DNA of 64,000 bases from positions 1 to 64,000 of the forward strand of contig VZSF01001359.1 in assembly GCA_013398295.1 (NCBI GenBank), in the 5' to 3' direction. Below are positions 9,776 through 23,249 of this stretch, one piece after another (positions within the stretch are counted from its first letter, which is position 1; each line of letters opens with the position of its first letter). A program made the translations under genes and the position numbers. Source of the DNA: Chionis minor. Lineage: Eukaryota; Chordata; Aves; Charadriiformes; Chionididae. The notes under the pieces were generated by a model that was not told where the DNA came from, did not search any database, and was given only the letters and a program-made list of their open reading frames with translations.

Positions 9776-12700
9776 GTTACTAATTGCTTTCCATTAATTA
9801 AGTTTAATTTTCTAATATTTAGCTAAGTATGGTGACTTTAGAAGGAAAAGTTGAACACAATGTAGAAAACTGAACTAATTATTGTCTTTGTATTGCATTA
9901 ATGTAATTGATTTGTTTCTCAAATGCAATGCCTTCCTTCTTGCAAAGGAAAACATTCTTCTATTCATTCATTAAATTTTTAAAGACCATCTTGACTGCAA
10001 TTCTCTGTATTCTTTGTTATACAAATCTGTCAGGGATTGAAATATACTAATTTACCTAGTGGATAGGCCACATTTTCTGCCACTTGCTTCTGTTGTGATC
10101 AAGCCAAGCAAAAGATGGGAATTAGAAACAAAGAGAAAAATCAAGAGCAGAATCAGATTGTTCAGCTTGAATCAGGTCTTTCTCTGTCTCAGAAGACACA
10201 TTTTTCTCATGCTTAAAATTTCAGTTCTTTTCCCGTGTTTAACAGGCCAGTTGACTCTTCCAGTCCTAGCCACTCTCATCGTTAGCCATCTTAATTTTCT
10301 TACTCCAATTTGAACTCATTCTGCCTTATGTTTTCAGAGTAAAACCAGCTTTTGCAGTGATAGATGCTGTAATTTGCAATTCCTTTTTGCATCTTCAGTT
10401 CACCTTTCCTGTAAAGCTTCATTAGCCCTAACAGTTTTTATGATGTTTCCAATTAATTGTTAGACACTTGGAGACTCAGTGAAATATTTCAATTTTCCTA
10501 GTCCTTGACCACTTCAAGTGGGAATATTGGCAATATTAAGAAATCTATTTTGGGTAAAAGAAATAAATTCTTTCTCGGAAGTAGACATAGGCTTTGGAGA
10601 CAGAAAGTGAATTATTGAGAAAGAATGGGCTAAAATGAAAGGATTCAGAAATATAGAATTTCTCAATGACTATGCTAAGAGTAGTGTTGAGGCTGCAAGT
10701 GAAACAATGGCGTGCAGAAGCAATGAAGCCAAAGTTACTGTTTGAAACTTCTACCTGTCACGTCCTATCCTGATATATTCATAGGAGTTAATATTAAGCT
10801 TGATGTCACACAGTCTGAAGTATAATACGTTTAGGTACATAGGTGCACAATGTTATGCAAAAAATGCTAAAAAGGCAGATTTGGAACTCTCTGTGCATAT
10901 GTATATATTGTATATACACACACATGCACATGCATGCACAGACACACAGGTAGGTGTATTTTTCATGTATGTCTCTTTCAGTTTTCAGTGAAGTTTAACC
11001 TAATTTTGGGGGGCAGAGGGTGGATGACAAGTGGGGAAAAATATGACATACAGCTTTAATGAACCGGTTTATAAAAATAATTATTTACAATATTTCTGAA
11101 AACTGCTGCTCTATACATATCCTCATTTTAGACATTCTTACACCCACTTGCTCATTTCCTCTGCTGTTGAATGCAAGGATGTCTCAAGGTGACAGTGGAA
11201 GTAATGTTTATTAGTCTCTTTTCTTCCTGAAGTCTTTCTTAGACTGTGCTAGACTAAGCTGATAATTGACATTTAATTGTGGACACTAGGAGTATACTAA
11301 AGCTACAGTAAATATGATGATACCATCAAACGTGCCTGCTAGTTGTGAATCCTCAAGAGTTCCTGGTAGTAAATCAAAGACTTGGCTTTACTTGCAAAAA
11401 GAGTGAAATTTGCACTAATAGTAGCTTAGTAAATGTTCAGTGTGTGCTACTACACTTTAAAATGCGTTACATGCTAAAATGAGAATAATATAGTTTAACT
11501 TGCATTTAATACAGTTTAGCCTTCATTTCAGTGGACTTTTAAATTATATTAAGCTAATGCATTTCTATTAATATGACCCAAAAGCAATCAGGACGGAACT
11601 ACTGCAGTGTAGCAGACTCAGAAATTGAAAAACCAGGTTACATATGTCTCCGTAATTGCCATTTACTTGTCCGTTTGGACAATAGGCTGTAAATGCACCT
11701 GTGAACTGTAAGAGTTTTGCTGTAAATACTATTATTTTTTAAAAGTTGTCACAAGGCCTATAAATTTGAAATAAACCACAAAAAAGGGATTCTGCATTCA
11801 CTTTTTTTATTTTTAAGCATTTAAAAACTGAACCCAAAAGATGTATTTACTGATCAATGAGGAAAGAAGAAAGAATTCTTATGAATATAATGTCACAAAC
11901 TGAAATACAAAGCTGCCCTGACTTCTGTAACTTGGAAATACTATTATTTGGATGCAATCTCCTGCAGTTACTTTCGCAGCTTTCAAATACCTTTCCTCAG
12001 ACACATCTCTCTTAACATACATGTTTAACTCTGAAAGCAGTTTGAAGACATGAATTATCAGGTGATCCTTATAAAGCACTGAATACACAAATGTTACCTT
12101 TACCAGAGTTTTGGTTTTTTTAAAATGAAAACGAAACAGAACCAAAAACTTCCCTCCCCAACAAAAATACCAAACCACCTTCATATTTGGGGAGTGAAGC
12201 ACTTCCTTGGTCAAAAAATTCCATCCTGTTCAGATTGCCAAAGATCAACAGATCTGCAAATAGCTTTTCATAGTCTATATGAAACATATTCTAGGTAATG
12301 GACAGATGCTAATTTAGTATGGCATATGTAGCTGGTAATGAATGAGAAATGAAATCAAACTGCCTTTTAGTTATACTTTCGAGTGTTGCAAATAAGCTAC
12401 ACCTTAAAAAATCCAGGGAATATCTGAGTGAAGCTTGTCTTCATATTATGGAAAATAAAAGAATTTAAACCGAGAGTCTTACAGTAAGCAGTGTTTCCTG
12501 AGCAGTAAATTAATCTTTTGCTATGGGAAAAAAAGACTGCTGCTTGCCACCCACTCAATGCTACTTAGACTCATTGTGAATAGATAATGCATTTGATGTT
12601 CAGCATTGCTGGTAGCACTTTTTCTACTGCATGAACAAACAAACAAAACCACTTATCTATATAGTTATTAGAATACAGAAAGTGGAATTACAATTAAACA

Positions 12701-12950
12701 GAAAGATGATGTTCATGGCATTGAACATTGGCATCAGACCATTTCTTGGTCTTTTTTATATGTTGCTTTTGCAGGAGGTGAAAAACTGGGACGGAGAAAA
12801 TTGTAGTAAAAAGCAGTGAATAACTCATTTTGGGAAGTGAGCTTCACTGAATAGTGCCATTTTGGGGCAGCTGTAACAACATCACAGGTATTTTATTAAG
12901 TAGTGTTCTGATTTAATGCCAGCTGTAACAGTATTCATTCTTTTCGGGAC
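9776..12950. other. Unique AT-rich DNA, no gene seen
   Basis: Contains a short CA-rich patch near 10915-10950 and several A/T tracts. A 111-codon minus-strand open frame at 11879-12214 has no recognisable domain and is probably chance. Confidence 0.6.
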
Positions 12951-13104
12951 ACATAGAATCATAGCATAGTTTGGGTTGGAAAGGACCTTTAAAGGTTGTG
13001 TGGTGCAACGTTTCAGCAATGAGCAGGGACTTCTTCAGCTAAGTCGGGTTGCTCAGAGCCCTGTCCAGCCTTACCTTGAATGTCTCCAGGGATGAGCCAT
13101 CTAC
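12951..13104 (-). mobile_element. CR1 LINE 3' fragment
   Basis: The block begins with ATAGAATCATAGCATAG, the reverse complement of a CR1 3' end, followed by TTTGGGTTGGAAAGGACC and a diverged ORF2 C-terminal segment including CTGTCCAGCC. It is about 155 bp, strongly 5'-truncated and quite diverged, so probably old. Confidence 0.88.
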
Positions 13105-16100
13105 ACTGAGAACTGTTTTATTTTCCTGTGTGCCTCTGTGTACCGTGAAACATCTATTTATATTTAGTCACATTTTTAACTAAAAGTATGAGCTGCATTT
13201 TATACTCAATGACTAGTGTAATTACACATTGTCCCGTAGGAATGGCATTTTGCACTTGAAAGAAATATAAATAGTTTCTTGGAGTAAAAATTGAAAGAAA
13301 GCAGCTTTAAAGACAGTCACTCAACTTCATGCTTTAAATTTTAAAAAACCCACAACACAACATAAAAATATATACTATTTTGTAGGTACATATAAATTCT
13401 TAAATTTATGTTATATATATTTAAAGATGAAAGAATTAAAGAAAAAAACCAAACAAATGAACAAATAACTACAGGTGTACTAAATCTGCTTTAGATTATT
13501 CAACATTTTAAATAAAGCTTAACAACTTTGTATTCATAGAAAATTTCAGTTGTGACCTAGTCTTCATTTAATCCACCTATTTACAACCCAAATGAACACT
13601 GCTAATGAGAGAACTAGCTGCTGAGCCATATTGAAATAACAGCATTGGTAACTCTGTGGCATCAAGTATCTAACACTTTATGCAATTTCACGTTAATTCT
13701 GACGCTATTATGGGCTATAAAAATTCAATGAAACTGACTCTTGGCATTTTTTTGATTGATTATATTCATGGTTGTGCATACTAATTTATGGATATTCCCA
13801 GATAAATGTTTTAATAGGATAACACAATACAGGCTGTCAAGATCAAGAATAAATAATAAATAATACAGAACATAACAAATTAAATTAGTTCCATTCTCCT
13901 TTTCTTGTTTTTAGAGTTGTTACCTACCGAAGCAATATTGTTTTAACAGAGTGAACATGCATTTATTGGATTCACTTCATGTATGTAATACTGCTTAACT
14001 GCAAATAGTCACTCTGTAGTTTACATATAAACTATACTATATTTGCTGACTGTCTTTATTATGATGGTTCAACGTAGGCAAATTCACACATAAAGCAATC
14101 AAAATATTTCTGCTTAGAGTTTTGACAAATAGCATAGTTTTTATGCACACTTATTTGTTGGTACTAGGATTAGAATTGGAAAATAAGTTTGTAGAATAAC
14201 TTTGCAGCTTATTGGTTCATATTAACAGACAGTGCTGCCTATGGACTTAAGTGCTTGAATACATAAGTTGTGATTTTTGTATTGTAAATAGAATTGCAAA
14301 TATAAATCAATTAGATAAAATGCTGCAAGTATTAACTATTTTTACTGAGCCAACAAAAATGCAGCAATAATAATGCTATTTATAAATAAAAATACAAGGT
14401 TATTTTAATATTTTATCATAATGTACATTGTTTGGTGAAAGATAATTTATTATTTTATATCCATAGCATATTTCATATTATAAAGCGTTAAAAATCTTAA
14501 GCCAAGCTTAGAAAGTTACCTATTGAAATGTTTCTGGAATGGTGTTTCTTAACAGACTTTCCCAAATACAGGGACTTGTAATTGCTGATTATAACACAAG
14601 GAAAATGCTGAAACAAGGACTTCTTTATGTCAGAATAAAATAGACTTTTAAGTGCAATTCTCTCTTTTTCATTCAAGAAGGTGTGTATTAAGACAGATAT
14701 TTGATGCTAAATAGTTCAGTTACTCCTTTGTTGTTTTTTTTTCCACTCTCTGAGTATTCACCTAAGGATAAATTGTTCTGTCATGAGTTTTGATAATTCT
14801 TTGCCTTTTAAGTCATGGTGCATGTCTACATTATATATATATCAGCATGGTAAATGAGGATTCTTTAGTGTCACATAATACTACAGTACCATTAGTTATA
14901 TACAAATTAGTTGACTTTACTGAGGGAGGCAGAGCTAGCCTGGATGTGTCAATGTATGCATATTGTTGGACAATGAGGGAATGAGAAATTAATCTGTCAT
15001 TATTAAATAAGTAAATAAATACATATATATGTATATATAAATCCTGAAAATACAGAATTTCTAAAAATGGTCTGAGGATCTGAAAAGGTCCGAGATCCGT
15101 GGAGAATTGTATTGAAGTTGGAACACACACAGGGGTGCCTGCTAATAAAGAAAACTGGTAACAGGGGATATGAGAGTCCATCAACTTGAACTGAGTATCT
15201 TGCATACATAACACCAACGTGAAAAGATTTTGCCTTTCATGTCTTACACAGGAAAAAAAAGGCAAAAAGACCCACCCTGAGTATCTTACTGTCTGCATGC
15301 CAGATCTTCTACTTCTTCAGCCTAAAGAGCTTTGATAGATCATACGTGTCCCAGTGTAACATCAGTGGCTTCAGAACTGCAACTTGGGTGGTGTTGACCT
15401 CTGCTGTGACAGAGCTACTGCATGTGAAACTCCATCAAACAACAGGAAGCAAAAGATGAGATGATGTTCAGTATCTGTTGATCGTCCTTGTTATTTTAGT
15501 ACCCCTGTTTTTCTTGCAAGCACTCTTTGTAACAGAAGACAACATGTAGAGTAGGGACGATTTATCACTACAGGAATTTACAAACACCAATGATGCAGCT
15601 GGTGATTTACAAGCAAAAATGAATTAGAGTGTTTCACCTTGTTAAGCGTCTTTGACTTTAAAAAAGAAAAAAGAAAGAAAAGTGATGCCATGCATACATC
15701 TCCCTCTACTTCTCAAACAAGTGATGCATTTAAAAAGTTTAGACTGTCACAACATCCTGTTTACACTTTAAATTAACAGTGTTAAATATTGGAACCTTTA
15801 TGGAGTGTAATTATTTCTAACTAATGTTTTTTCTGGATGAATTTTCACTGGCTACCCAAGACAAGATTGTAACTAAAATTCCTGTGACAAAAAACCCAAA
15901 CAAAACAGCAACAACAACAAAAGCCCTCAAACATTAACTTCCAGTCTTTTTATGTTAATTTTGTTCAGACCTTGACGCAAAATCTTTAGGGTCATAATTA
16001 CTGTAGTGCAGTTTTATACTAGGAGATTTCTGCTTTCCGAAAAGTAAGGGAAGAATTATATTATTTACAGGAACCTATTTATAATGATTAATGCATAGGT

Positions 16101-16825
16101 CTGGCTGAAGTAAGACTTCAGGCTTTCCTTGGAAATTGTGGTTGTATTGTGCCAGCTTTTTTCTGGAGCAATCTGCTGAGAGTTATAATAGAAGAGCCAT
16201 TGGTTAACTATTTTATACCAAGAAATTTTTAACATAGGAATTTTAAATCCTTTCCTTTCTGTCCTTGTTTGGTAAATTATTGTAAGTGTTCTCAATTACC
16301 CTTACCTATACTTTGACCCTTGCAAATTTTTAGCGTGTATTTTCCTTGACTGCATTAAATACATACAGCCTGTCTTTTACCACCTTAATTACCATCCCCT
16401 AATTGCAATCACAGCTCTTCAATCACAATTTCTGCACTCACTTTTCTTGTTCTATTACCTTCCTCTTTCACTCTTCTTAAGTTGAAAACTAACTTGCCTC
16501 TTCATATTACCCTCTTACACCCATTTCCATGTTTTACTTCATCCTGTCGACTCTTGTCCTTGCTACTTTTGTCACCATCCATATAACTTTGAAGTAATTT
16601 ACCTGCTTCTGTTATAATTATTTTCCAGTGGACTTTTAGGTACTTTTCCCTATTTAGGACAATCTCTATATTATAAAACCTAGCAATTCTGTGGAATTCC
16701 CAGTCAAATAAATGCCTTAGCCAATAAATGAACTCACTAATGAGATGATGTCTGAGTAAAAGTCCAGAGATCCTTTAGTGAGACTAAATTTGGATATCAG
16801 GCAAAGACAAAAGGAAGGTAGGGTC
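13105..16825. other. Unique AT-rich DNA, no gene seen
   Basis: Very AT-rich, with short TA-type runs near 14831-14843 and 15020-15040. The longest open frame (155 codons, minus strand, 14831-15298) has no family resemblance and runs through the TA-rich patch, so it is not called a gene. Confidence 0.6.
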
Positions 16826-16925
16826 ACAGAATCACAGAATCACAAAATGTTAAGGGTTGGAAGGGACCTCTAGAGATCATCTGGTCCAACTCTCCTGCCA
16901 GAGCAGGTCCACCTACAGCAGGTAA
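16826..16925 (-). mobile_element. CR1 LINE 3' fragment
   Basis: A 100-bp CR1 tail in reverse orientation: TCACAGAATCACAGAATCAC, then GGTTGGAAGGGACCTCTAGA and GGTCCAACTC. It belongs to the same sequence group as the 57.0 and 62.7 kb copies. A TTTTC microsatellite starts about 30 bp further on. Confidence 0.92.
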
Positions 16926-16954
16926 AAGAAACCGTCATAAAAGTTATATTTTTG

Positions 16955-16968
16955 TCTCTTTTCTTTTC

Positions 16969-16999
<31 letters not shown>

Positions 17000-17093
17000 C
17001 TTTTCTTTTCTTTTCTTTTCTTTTCTTTTCTTTTCTTTTCTTTTCTTTTCTTTTCTTTTCTTTTCTTTTCTTTTTTCTTTTCTTTTCTTTTCT
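16955..17093. repeat. (TTTTC)n pentanucleotide microsatellite, about 139 bp
   Basis: About 27 pentamer units, with two TTTTTTC expansions near 16973 and 17071. This is a pure pyrimidine strand, likely to be length-variable between individuals. Confidence 0.98.
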
Positions 17094-20000
17094 CAAAATT
17101 TGGAACTACAGCTGTTTGATCTAGTTTGTCAGCATCTACATGTGTTGATACAAGGAAAGTTTATAATAAATAAATTTTTGGTGAATAAAAATATTAACAA
17201 GACATGTTTCCAGCACACATATTTTTATATATATAGCATCCACCTTCCGTTCTGTTTTCTGTTTTAATTTTTCCCTCCTTTGTTCCCACCTATCTCTTTT
17301 CTCTCTCCCTTTACGCTCCCCCCCCCCAAAAAAAACCCAACCCAAAACCAAAAAAGCAGAACACAAAAAACTGAAATACTTCAGCCTTCATTTTTCACAG
17401 CTTCCAGGTGTGAAAGAAGAGCAAAGATATTTCTCATTTAAGAAAAAGATGATGTTCCCAATGCTGAAGGAAAATCATACTTGCTCCACTTGGGCCATCA
17501 GTCATTGAACCACTGTCCATACTCAACTATCATCTCCTGGATGCTGGTGTGCAGTTTAGTGCATTCAAAGGGGAAGAAAAGAATTTATAGATGATTACAC
17601 ACATCCAGGACATTTGCACCCAGACGAGGAGGTAGATCCTGCAAGTCAGGGTTGGCTTTCCTCCTAGCCTGACCGGAACCCTGGACCTTATCAGTGGCTT
17701 ATTCTACAGTGGTACAAAAGGCCCATCCTGCTGAGTGTTTGGCTTTCCAATACTTGTATGTAGCTTGGGGATAGATCAGGAGGACAGTGCCGTAACTTGT
17801 CTCAAATCATGCCAGAAAACCAGTTCATTGATCTCAGCCAGTTAGAACCAATTTACTCATCACTGGTGCTGAATGCAGACAGTGTAGGTGGAATTAAAGT
17901 TCCCAGGGGCACTTGTAGCAGGCTATGTTTCATAGATCTGGTATATGTAGGTCCTTCTCTTCTCCAACATCACAGATTAGAGTACTCAAAAGGCCTTTCC
18001 CACTATTCTGGGGGTAATTCTTGACTCCTTCTTCACTCAGTGAGGGCTGGTGAAACATTGAGGTTTCCACAGGGCATCTCAGTCATCTTTCTTTGGCAGC
18101 CCTCTCCTTCTCATTATGTAACTCAGTCTCATTAAATCCCCTTTGCTGGAATTTTTTTGGCAGCTCAGCCTTCTTGTGCTACCCCTGCAGCTGTGGTCTC
18201 TACACCACAGTGAGAAGGAAAGCATAAGGGATATTCATCAGATGATGAATCATCGTATTCACATTCCTTATTCAAACTGTCATCCCTGGAAATAGTCAAC
18301 AAAGGAATGCGTCTATGTCCGCATTCCCTTCAGAAATCTTTGCCCTTGAGAGTCAGGGGGCTGTGGAGAGGCTGTTGTACAGGCAACAGAGCAGTTCATT
18401 GTGTCTTCACAGATCTTTAAGGCTTTTCATCTTTCCACATATTTTTCCGGTGATAAAGGAACTGCTGCACTGCTCTTCCCATCCAATCTCCTCCCTGCTG
18501 TAGGAGAAACTGGGAAGAGAAGATAGTCAAGCCATTTGTCCTGTTTCTGTCCTGGAACACAGAAGTGAGAAGGTAAAGCCGAAAAAAAAAGGACACTAAG
18601 CTAAGACAAAAACTAAGCATGCTCAGCAGAGCAGATAACAATATTCCCGGTTTCTGGAGGATTGTCCAGATGGAAAAAATACCAGAGAGATTTCAGATTG
18701 CATAAGTCATAGATTCCTGAAGAGCCACTGGAGCCTGTTGTGGAAAATTATTGCCCCTCCATACACTCCTGCCACATCTGTCTTCAGAACTGCCAAGGGT
18801 TTTGCAAAAACCTTAGCCTTGCCACAGAAGTATGGCGTATGAGGTCCCTGCAGTTGTTCTGACCACAATTTAGTTTGCTATGAGTTTTTAACGTTTGAAC
18901 TGCATTGAGATAAGGCATGCTTGTTGTGAAAGAATATTGGTTCTGGTGGGTACTTCATGAACTGATTTATGGCTTCTGCTTACAGTTGTAGGTTTCCATG
19001 CATAGAGGTGAAGTTAAAGAATCTCCCTTGATAGTTTATGATCCCACAACCACAGAACAGAAACCTTTGAGATAGGCCCAACTGGCAGTGTGAATCAGCA
19101 AGGTCCATCTCATAAGAAGAAGAGAACTGCATGGCATTGCACACCTCAATAGTCATTTGACAGGAGGGAAATCTACTGCAAATGGGTTGGTAAATTGTCA
19201 GCAATCGGAAGACATCTACTTTCTTCTCTGCTGTTATTTATGACTGGAACTTCATTTAACAGTCTTGTGGGTGGGCATACATCTTTTTGAGGGAGGTTCT
19301 AAATGCAGTCAAATATGCATAGGATTATTTCTCTTGTTGCTGGTCATTCTAAAATAACAGATCAATGCAGTTTCAATAGTCATTTCTGCACACAGCAGTA
19401 TATTCAAAATGTAACTGACTGATTTAGGGTTGCCCTAGGAAAACCATGTTTTCTCTTTTCACGTCCTCAGTCTCCAAAATGTAGTTGGTATTTTAGCTCT
19501 TAATCTATTGCATGTGTAAACTGATGCAGTTCAATCCCATGCTTAAACCTGACCTTCCAAAATTCCCTGTGTTTAACTCTTTCCTCCCGTGAAAAGTCTT
19601 AGATAATTCTTTGCATTCACATTTCTGTCTTCTGACATTCATGCACAGCACATGGAAGACGTGCTAAATAAGTATGAATACCAAACGAATTATCGTAATT
19701 AAACTTTTATCAGATATTCTGGTGCTAACTATTAATTGCATCAGTTTTATGCCACTGTGACACCACTGGAAGTGACAATTGATATTCTGTAGCCTGGGCA
19801 CTTCTTTTGTTACATTTGAGTAAGTTCAGGCAAGAGGTACAATTCTGAAGTAAAAGTTCAGACAATGAACCAGTCAAATAGATGGGGATGTGATTCAGCC
19901 TGTCACGTGCTGCTTTGCTTTATTATCTCAATCCAGCAGAAAGAGTAGTTTATAAAGAATATCACACTTAGTCTGAATCTACTAAATGATGAGGATATCT

Positions 20001-20337
20001 TATTAAAACTCCTACTCCTCCAGGCCCACAATCACTCTTGTATTTACTATTATTACTTGTATTTATTATGAATTCCTGTATCTGCTATGATTTCCAGTAT
20101 CTGCTATGGTTTTCATTGTGATTGGAACACAACAGAACTTTCTAGCATTATAAAATCTTTATGGCCAAGAAAGAAAGCAATAAAAATCTGCTGCAACTCT
20201 GCCATTAATGGCTGATCTAAAAATGAGAGAGGGAGCCTAAGTATTAGATGGCACTGAAAAGGGAGGTTTTGATTAGAGAATGGGTTCAAACCACCTTGGT
20301 AGCTGAAAGATCCTGACAGATTCATAAAATCTGTAGG
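17094..20337. other. Unique DNA, no gene seen
   Basis: Contains a C10/A8 homopolymer pair at about 17318-17335. The 17.4-18.8 kb part is somewhat richer in GC than its surroundings, with open frames of up to 75 codons, none recognisable. Confidence 0.6.
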
Positions 20338-20731
20338 TGTCGTGGTTTGGCCTCAGCCGGCACAAAGAACCACGTGGACGCTCACCAAACCCCTCGCAGC
20401 AGCGAGGGAAAATTGAAGTAAAAAGGCAAAAAACTCATCGGCTGAGATAAAGGCAATTTAACAAAACAACAAAAAAACCCAGGCAAATAACAGCAGTAAC
20501 ACTGGCAGAAGAATGTACAAATAGGGGTACCATACCGCTGCGCACCGATCAGACCCAGACCGCCCAAGATCAGACCCAGACCGCCCAAGCCTGCTCCCAA
20601 GCAGGGACTTCTTCCCCTTCCTCCCCCTCCTCTCCGGCCAGCTCTCCCCTAAAGACTGGCCATGGTGTCACCTGGTGTGGAATATCTGTGCTGTGCCAGA
20701 TATTAACCCTGTCCCTGCCGGAACCAGGACA
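20338..20731 (-). mobile_element. Solo ERV LTR with near-perfect 5-bp TSD
   Basis: On the minus strand this LTR starts TGTCCTGG at 20731 and ends CCACGACA at 20338, a length of 394 bp. It shares the TGTCCTGG start with the 53.29 kb LTR and the CACGACA end with the 1.88 kb LTR, so they are related families. The flanks are GTAGG (20333-20337) and GTACG (20732-20736), a 5-bp TSD with one mismatch. It is GC-richer than its surroundings and contains a perfect 2 x 21-bp tandem repeat (20547-20567, 20568-20588). No internal ERV region is attached. Confidence 0.85.
20547..20588. repeat. Perfect 2 x 21-bp tandem duplication inside LTR
   Basis: Two identical adjacent units beginning GATCAGACCCAGACC. 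They may be a duplicated enhancer-like unit or simple slippage in the solo LTR. Confidence 0.95.
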
Positions 20732-23169
20732 GTACGAAAAAAAGTTGCAGGGAAAGGCAGGTAGTTACAAAATTCATCTTTGCTGTATGCTAAATTTCCT
20801 GAATTATGAGAAGTGTAATACATATTTCCCAGGACCAATTTAGAAAACAGAAACTTACATTTTCCATGCTCAAACATATCCCTACTTATAAGACTAGATT
20901 TTTACTAACTGGAAGGCTAAGAAGTGCTTCCAGCATAAGAACCATCATGCTTCTAATAATGAGTGAAACTATTTGGATTTTATAGCTAAGTATTAATCAT
21001 TCAAAACCCTAGATATTGTGAAGTTGCTATAAAATGAAAATATAGTATTTTGGTCCCAGCATGTTATAATGTATTTTTGCATATACTTTTTTTGCTAAGA
21101 GCTGCAAGGCATGAAATTATACATGCAATTGTAACTGTGGTGAAGAAAGGGTGGAAAGACCAGAAGAGATTATCATAACATAGAACAGTTTCTTTCATCA
21201 GCAATAGTATTCTATAGAAATTTGTTTGTGCCAACTGACTTTATAACCATTCAATCACATTATTTTACTTTTCAAAAATATTTCCTATATTAACCCAGCA
21301 TAGATTCCATTTAGTTTTTTCTCTTTTGTAGGACATGTATATATGTGAATTCACATAAAAATGTATGTGTATACATCTACACACATATGAAGCTACCACT
21401 CAGTATCCAGTTGACTTGTAGAATGCTGTTTCAAAAGCCACAATTAACTTTTTTAAAAGTGAGATCTGCCAAAATGGCTTTTCAGATGCAGATATACAGC
21501 AAGAAGAACAGATTCATAAAGATGAAACCTGGACATACATCAGTGTAACTCATATGTCAGGTGAAAAATGGAACTTTTAACATAGAAACACAGGTGTCTT
21601 TCCTTGAATAAAAGTGCAAGTACACGGACTGAAACCCTGTGTCCCAAGTCGTTTACCTCAACTCATATTCATTGTTGTGAAGTCATAACATTATAATGTA
21701 AGACCCAGGTGCCAAGAGGAATATGTGTGCCTAAGTGTAAATCTCTTTCATACAGCATTTCTATGATCATCGAATACAAATCAGTATGTGCTACATGCAA
21801 ACTCTTTTACTGGTGGCCTGCAAGAAAGTTTTTCATAAATTAGTCTTATATTTATTTTTGGTATAGGAAAATAATTAAATTTAAAAGCATTTTTGATGTA
21901 TATGCAATGTGCTGCATAATTTGAAGTGACATATAATCATTCCTACAAAATGGAAAATGGTTTTAATGCGCAAATGGCAAGCACGAGATTGTTTTTTCCT
22001 ATAAAATTTGAAGCTTTAAAACCTATTCAATTTAAAACCAGAGAAAAAGGATTTTAAAAATTGTGCTTATTACTAAAAGGTAAATCACAAAGCACATGTA
22101 TATAAAATTCATTCTGACTCAGGACATAAGATTTTTGGTTCTGACTCTTTGCCTTTTTTAAGACTCTATTTTAGTGTAGTTTCAATCAAATAAAGTCAAG
22201 GAAAAAAGATAAGTGTCAGGTGGTCTTAGTTCAAGGATAATTCTTCTGTATGCTGCTGTTGTATCTCTGGAGGCAGCAGACTATTAAACTGCACTGATTA
22301 TACCTGTTACCCTAATGCATTATTCATGAAATTGGCAACACAGCATCTTCAAACAGTCTGTCATTTTCCATTACTTTCCATCACAGAAACCATATGTTGT
22401 TCTCACAGTATATTGATACCAGGGCATATACAAAGCAGGCAGTCACATGGAAGCACTATCTGGTTTCAGATGAGCTTTTCAAATAGTTATTATTAAGCAC
22501 CACTTTTAATAGTCTGTTTGATTATTCAGTGCTTAAACTATGAAACTTCAACAAGGAGAGCAACTGATGACTGCTCTCTCTATGGTGAAAATTATTCAAT
22601 TCTCATAAACAGCTTGCCATTCAATGGAACTGCACTACAAGATGTTTTATCAGGGATGCAGTACATTGGATTTTGTTTTGAAGCTTTGTTCCTCAGGCAT
22701 GTCTCAATTACAGTTTGAATATCTAAGAACCAGTTCTTCATTATGAAAAATCAGACTTGTTCCCCGCCCCATCCAATGTGGAGTAAATCATGTTTTTGAA
22801 CAAGCTATTTTTTTCAAGCTCACTTTTAAGGTAATCAACAATAATCTGATTCTGTGTACTAGCTGATAAGTTTTCCTGAAAATTCTGTGAAATTTTCTGT
22901 ACACAATACCTGTTGAAGGGGAAAAAAAACCCAAAACCCCTTAGGTACCTAATGAGACATATTCTTATATATGTTTGATAATTTCGCTGTCCTCTCAATT
23001 TCTAAATAATGTTTTTGTATGCAATTACTTATTTTATAACGTGATTTTTGTAAGTCATCAAAATTTTATATTAAGACTGATATTAATTGAAATATACTGA
23101 TTTTTGACTGATTTTTTTTTTTAACTGGATTTTAATCAGCACTGAAATCCATTGTCATCTGGGTAATCA
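20732..23169. other. Unique AT-rich DNA, no gene seen
   Basis: Contains only short open frames on both strands and ordinary A/T runs. No element recognised. Confidence 0.6.
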
Positions 23170-23249
23170 ATTGGTACTGTTAGGTTAATGGATGGACTCA
23201 ATGATCTTAAGGGTCTTTTCCAACATAAGTGATTCTATGATTCTGTGAT
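23170..23249 (+). mobile_element. CR1 LINE 3' terminal fragment
   Basis: About 80 bp: a TTAGGTTAATGGATGGACTC segment, AATGATCTTAAGGGTC, and the terminal GATTCTATGATTCTGTGA. It is the shortest CR1 seen here and of the same type as the 9.5 and 39.3 kb tails. Confidence 0.88.

Noticed and set aside
11879..12214. 111-codon minus-strand open frame
   Set aside because: No recognisable family, no splice or polyadenylation context noticed, and Phe/Val/Lys-rich as expected from AT-rich DNA.
14831..15298. 155-codon minus-strand open frame, the longest outside the CR1 copies
   Set aside because: No motif or domain, crosses a TA-rich simple patch, and codon composition follows local AT content. Treated as chance.
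20382..20600. Gly/Leu-rich minus-strand frame MGAGLGGLGLILGGLG
   Set aside because: It is the translation of the 21-bp tandem duplication inside a solo LTR, not a gene.
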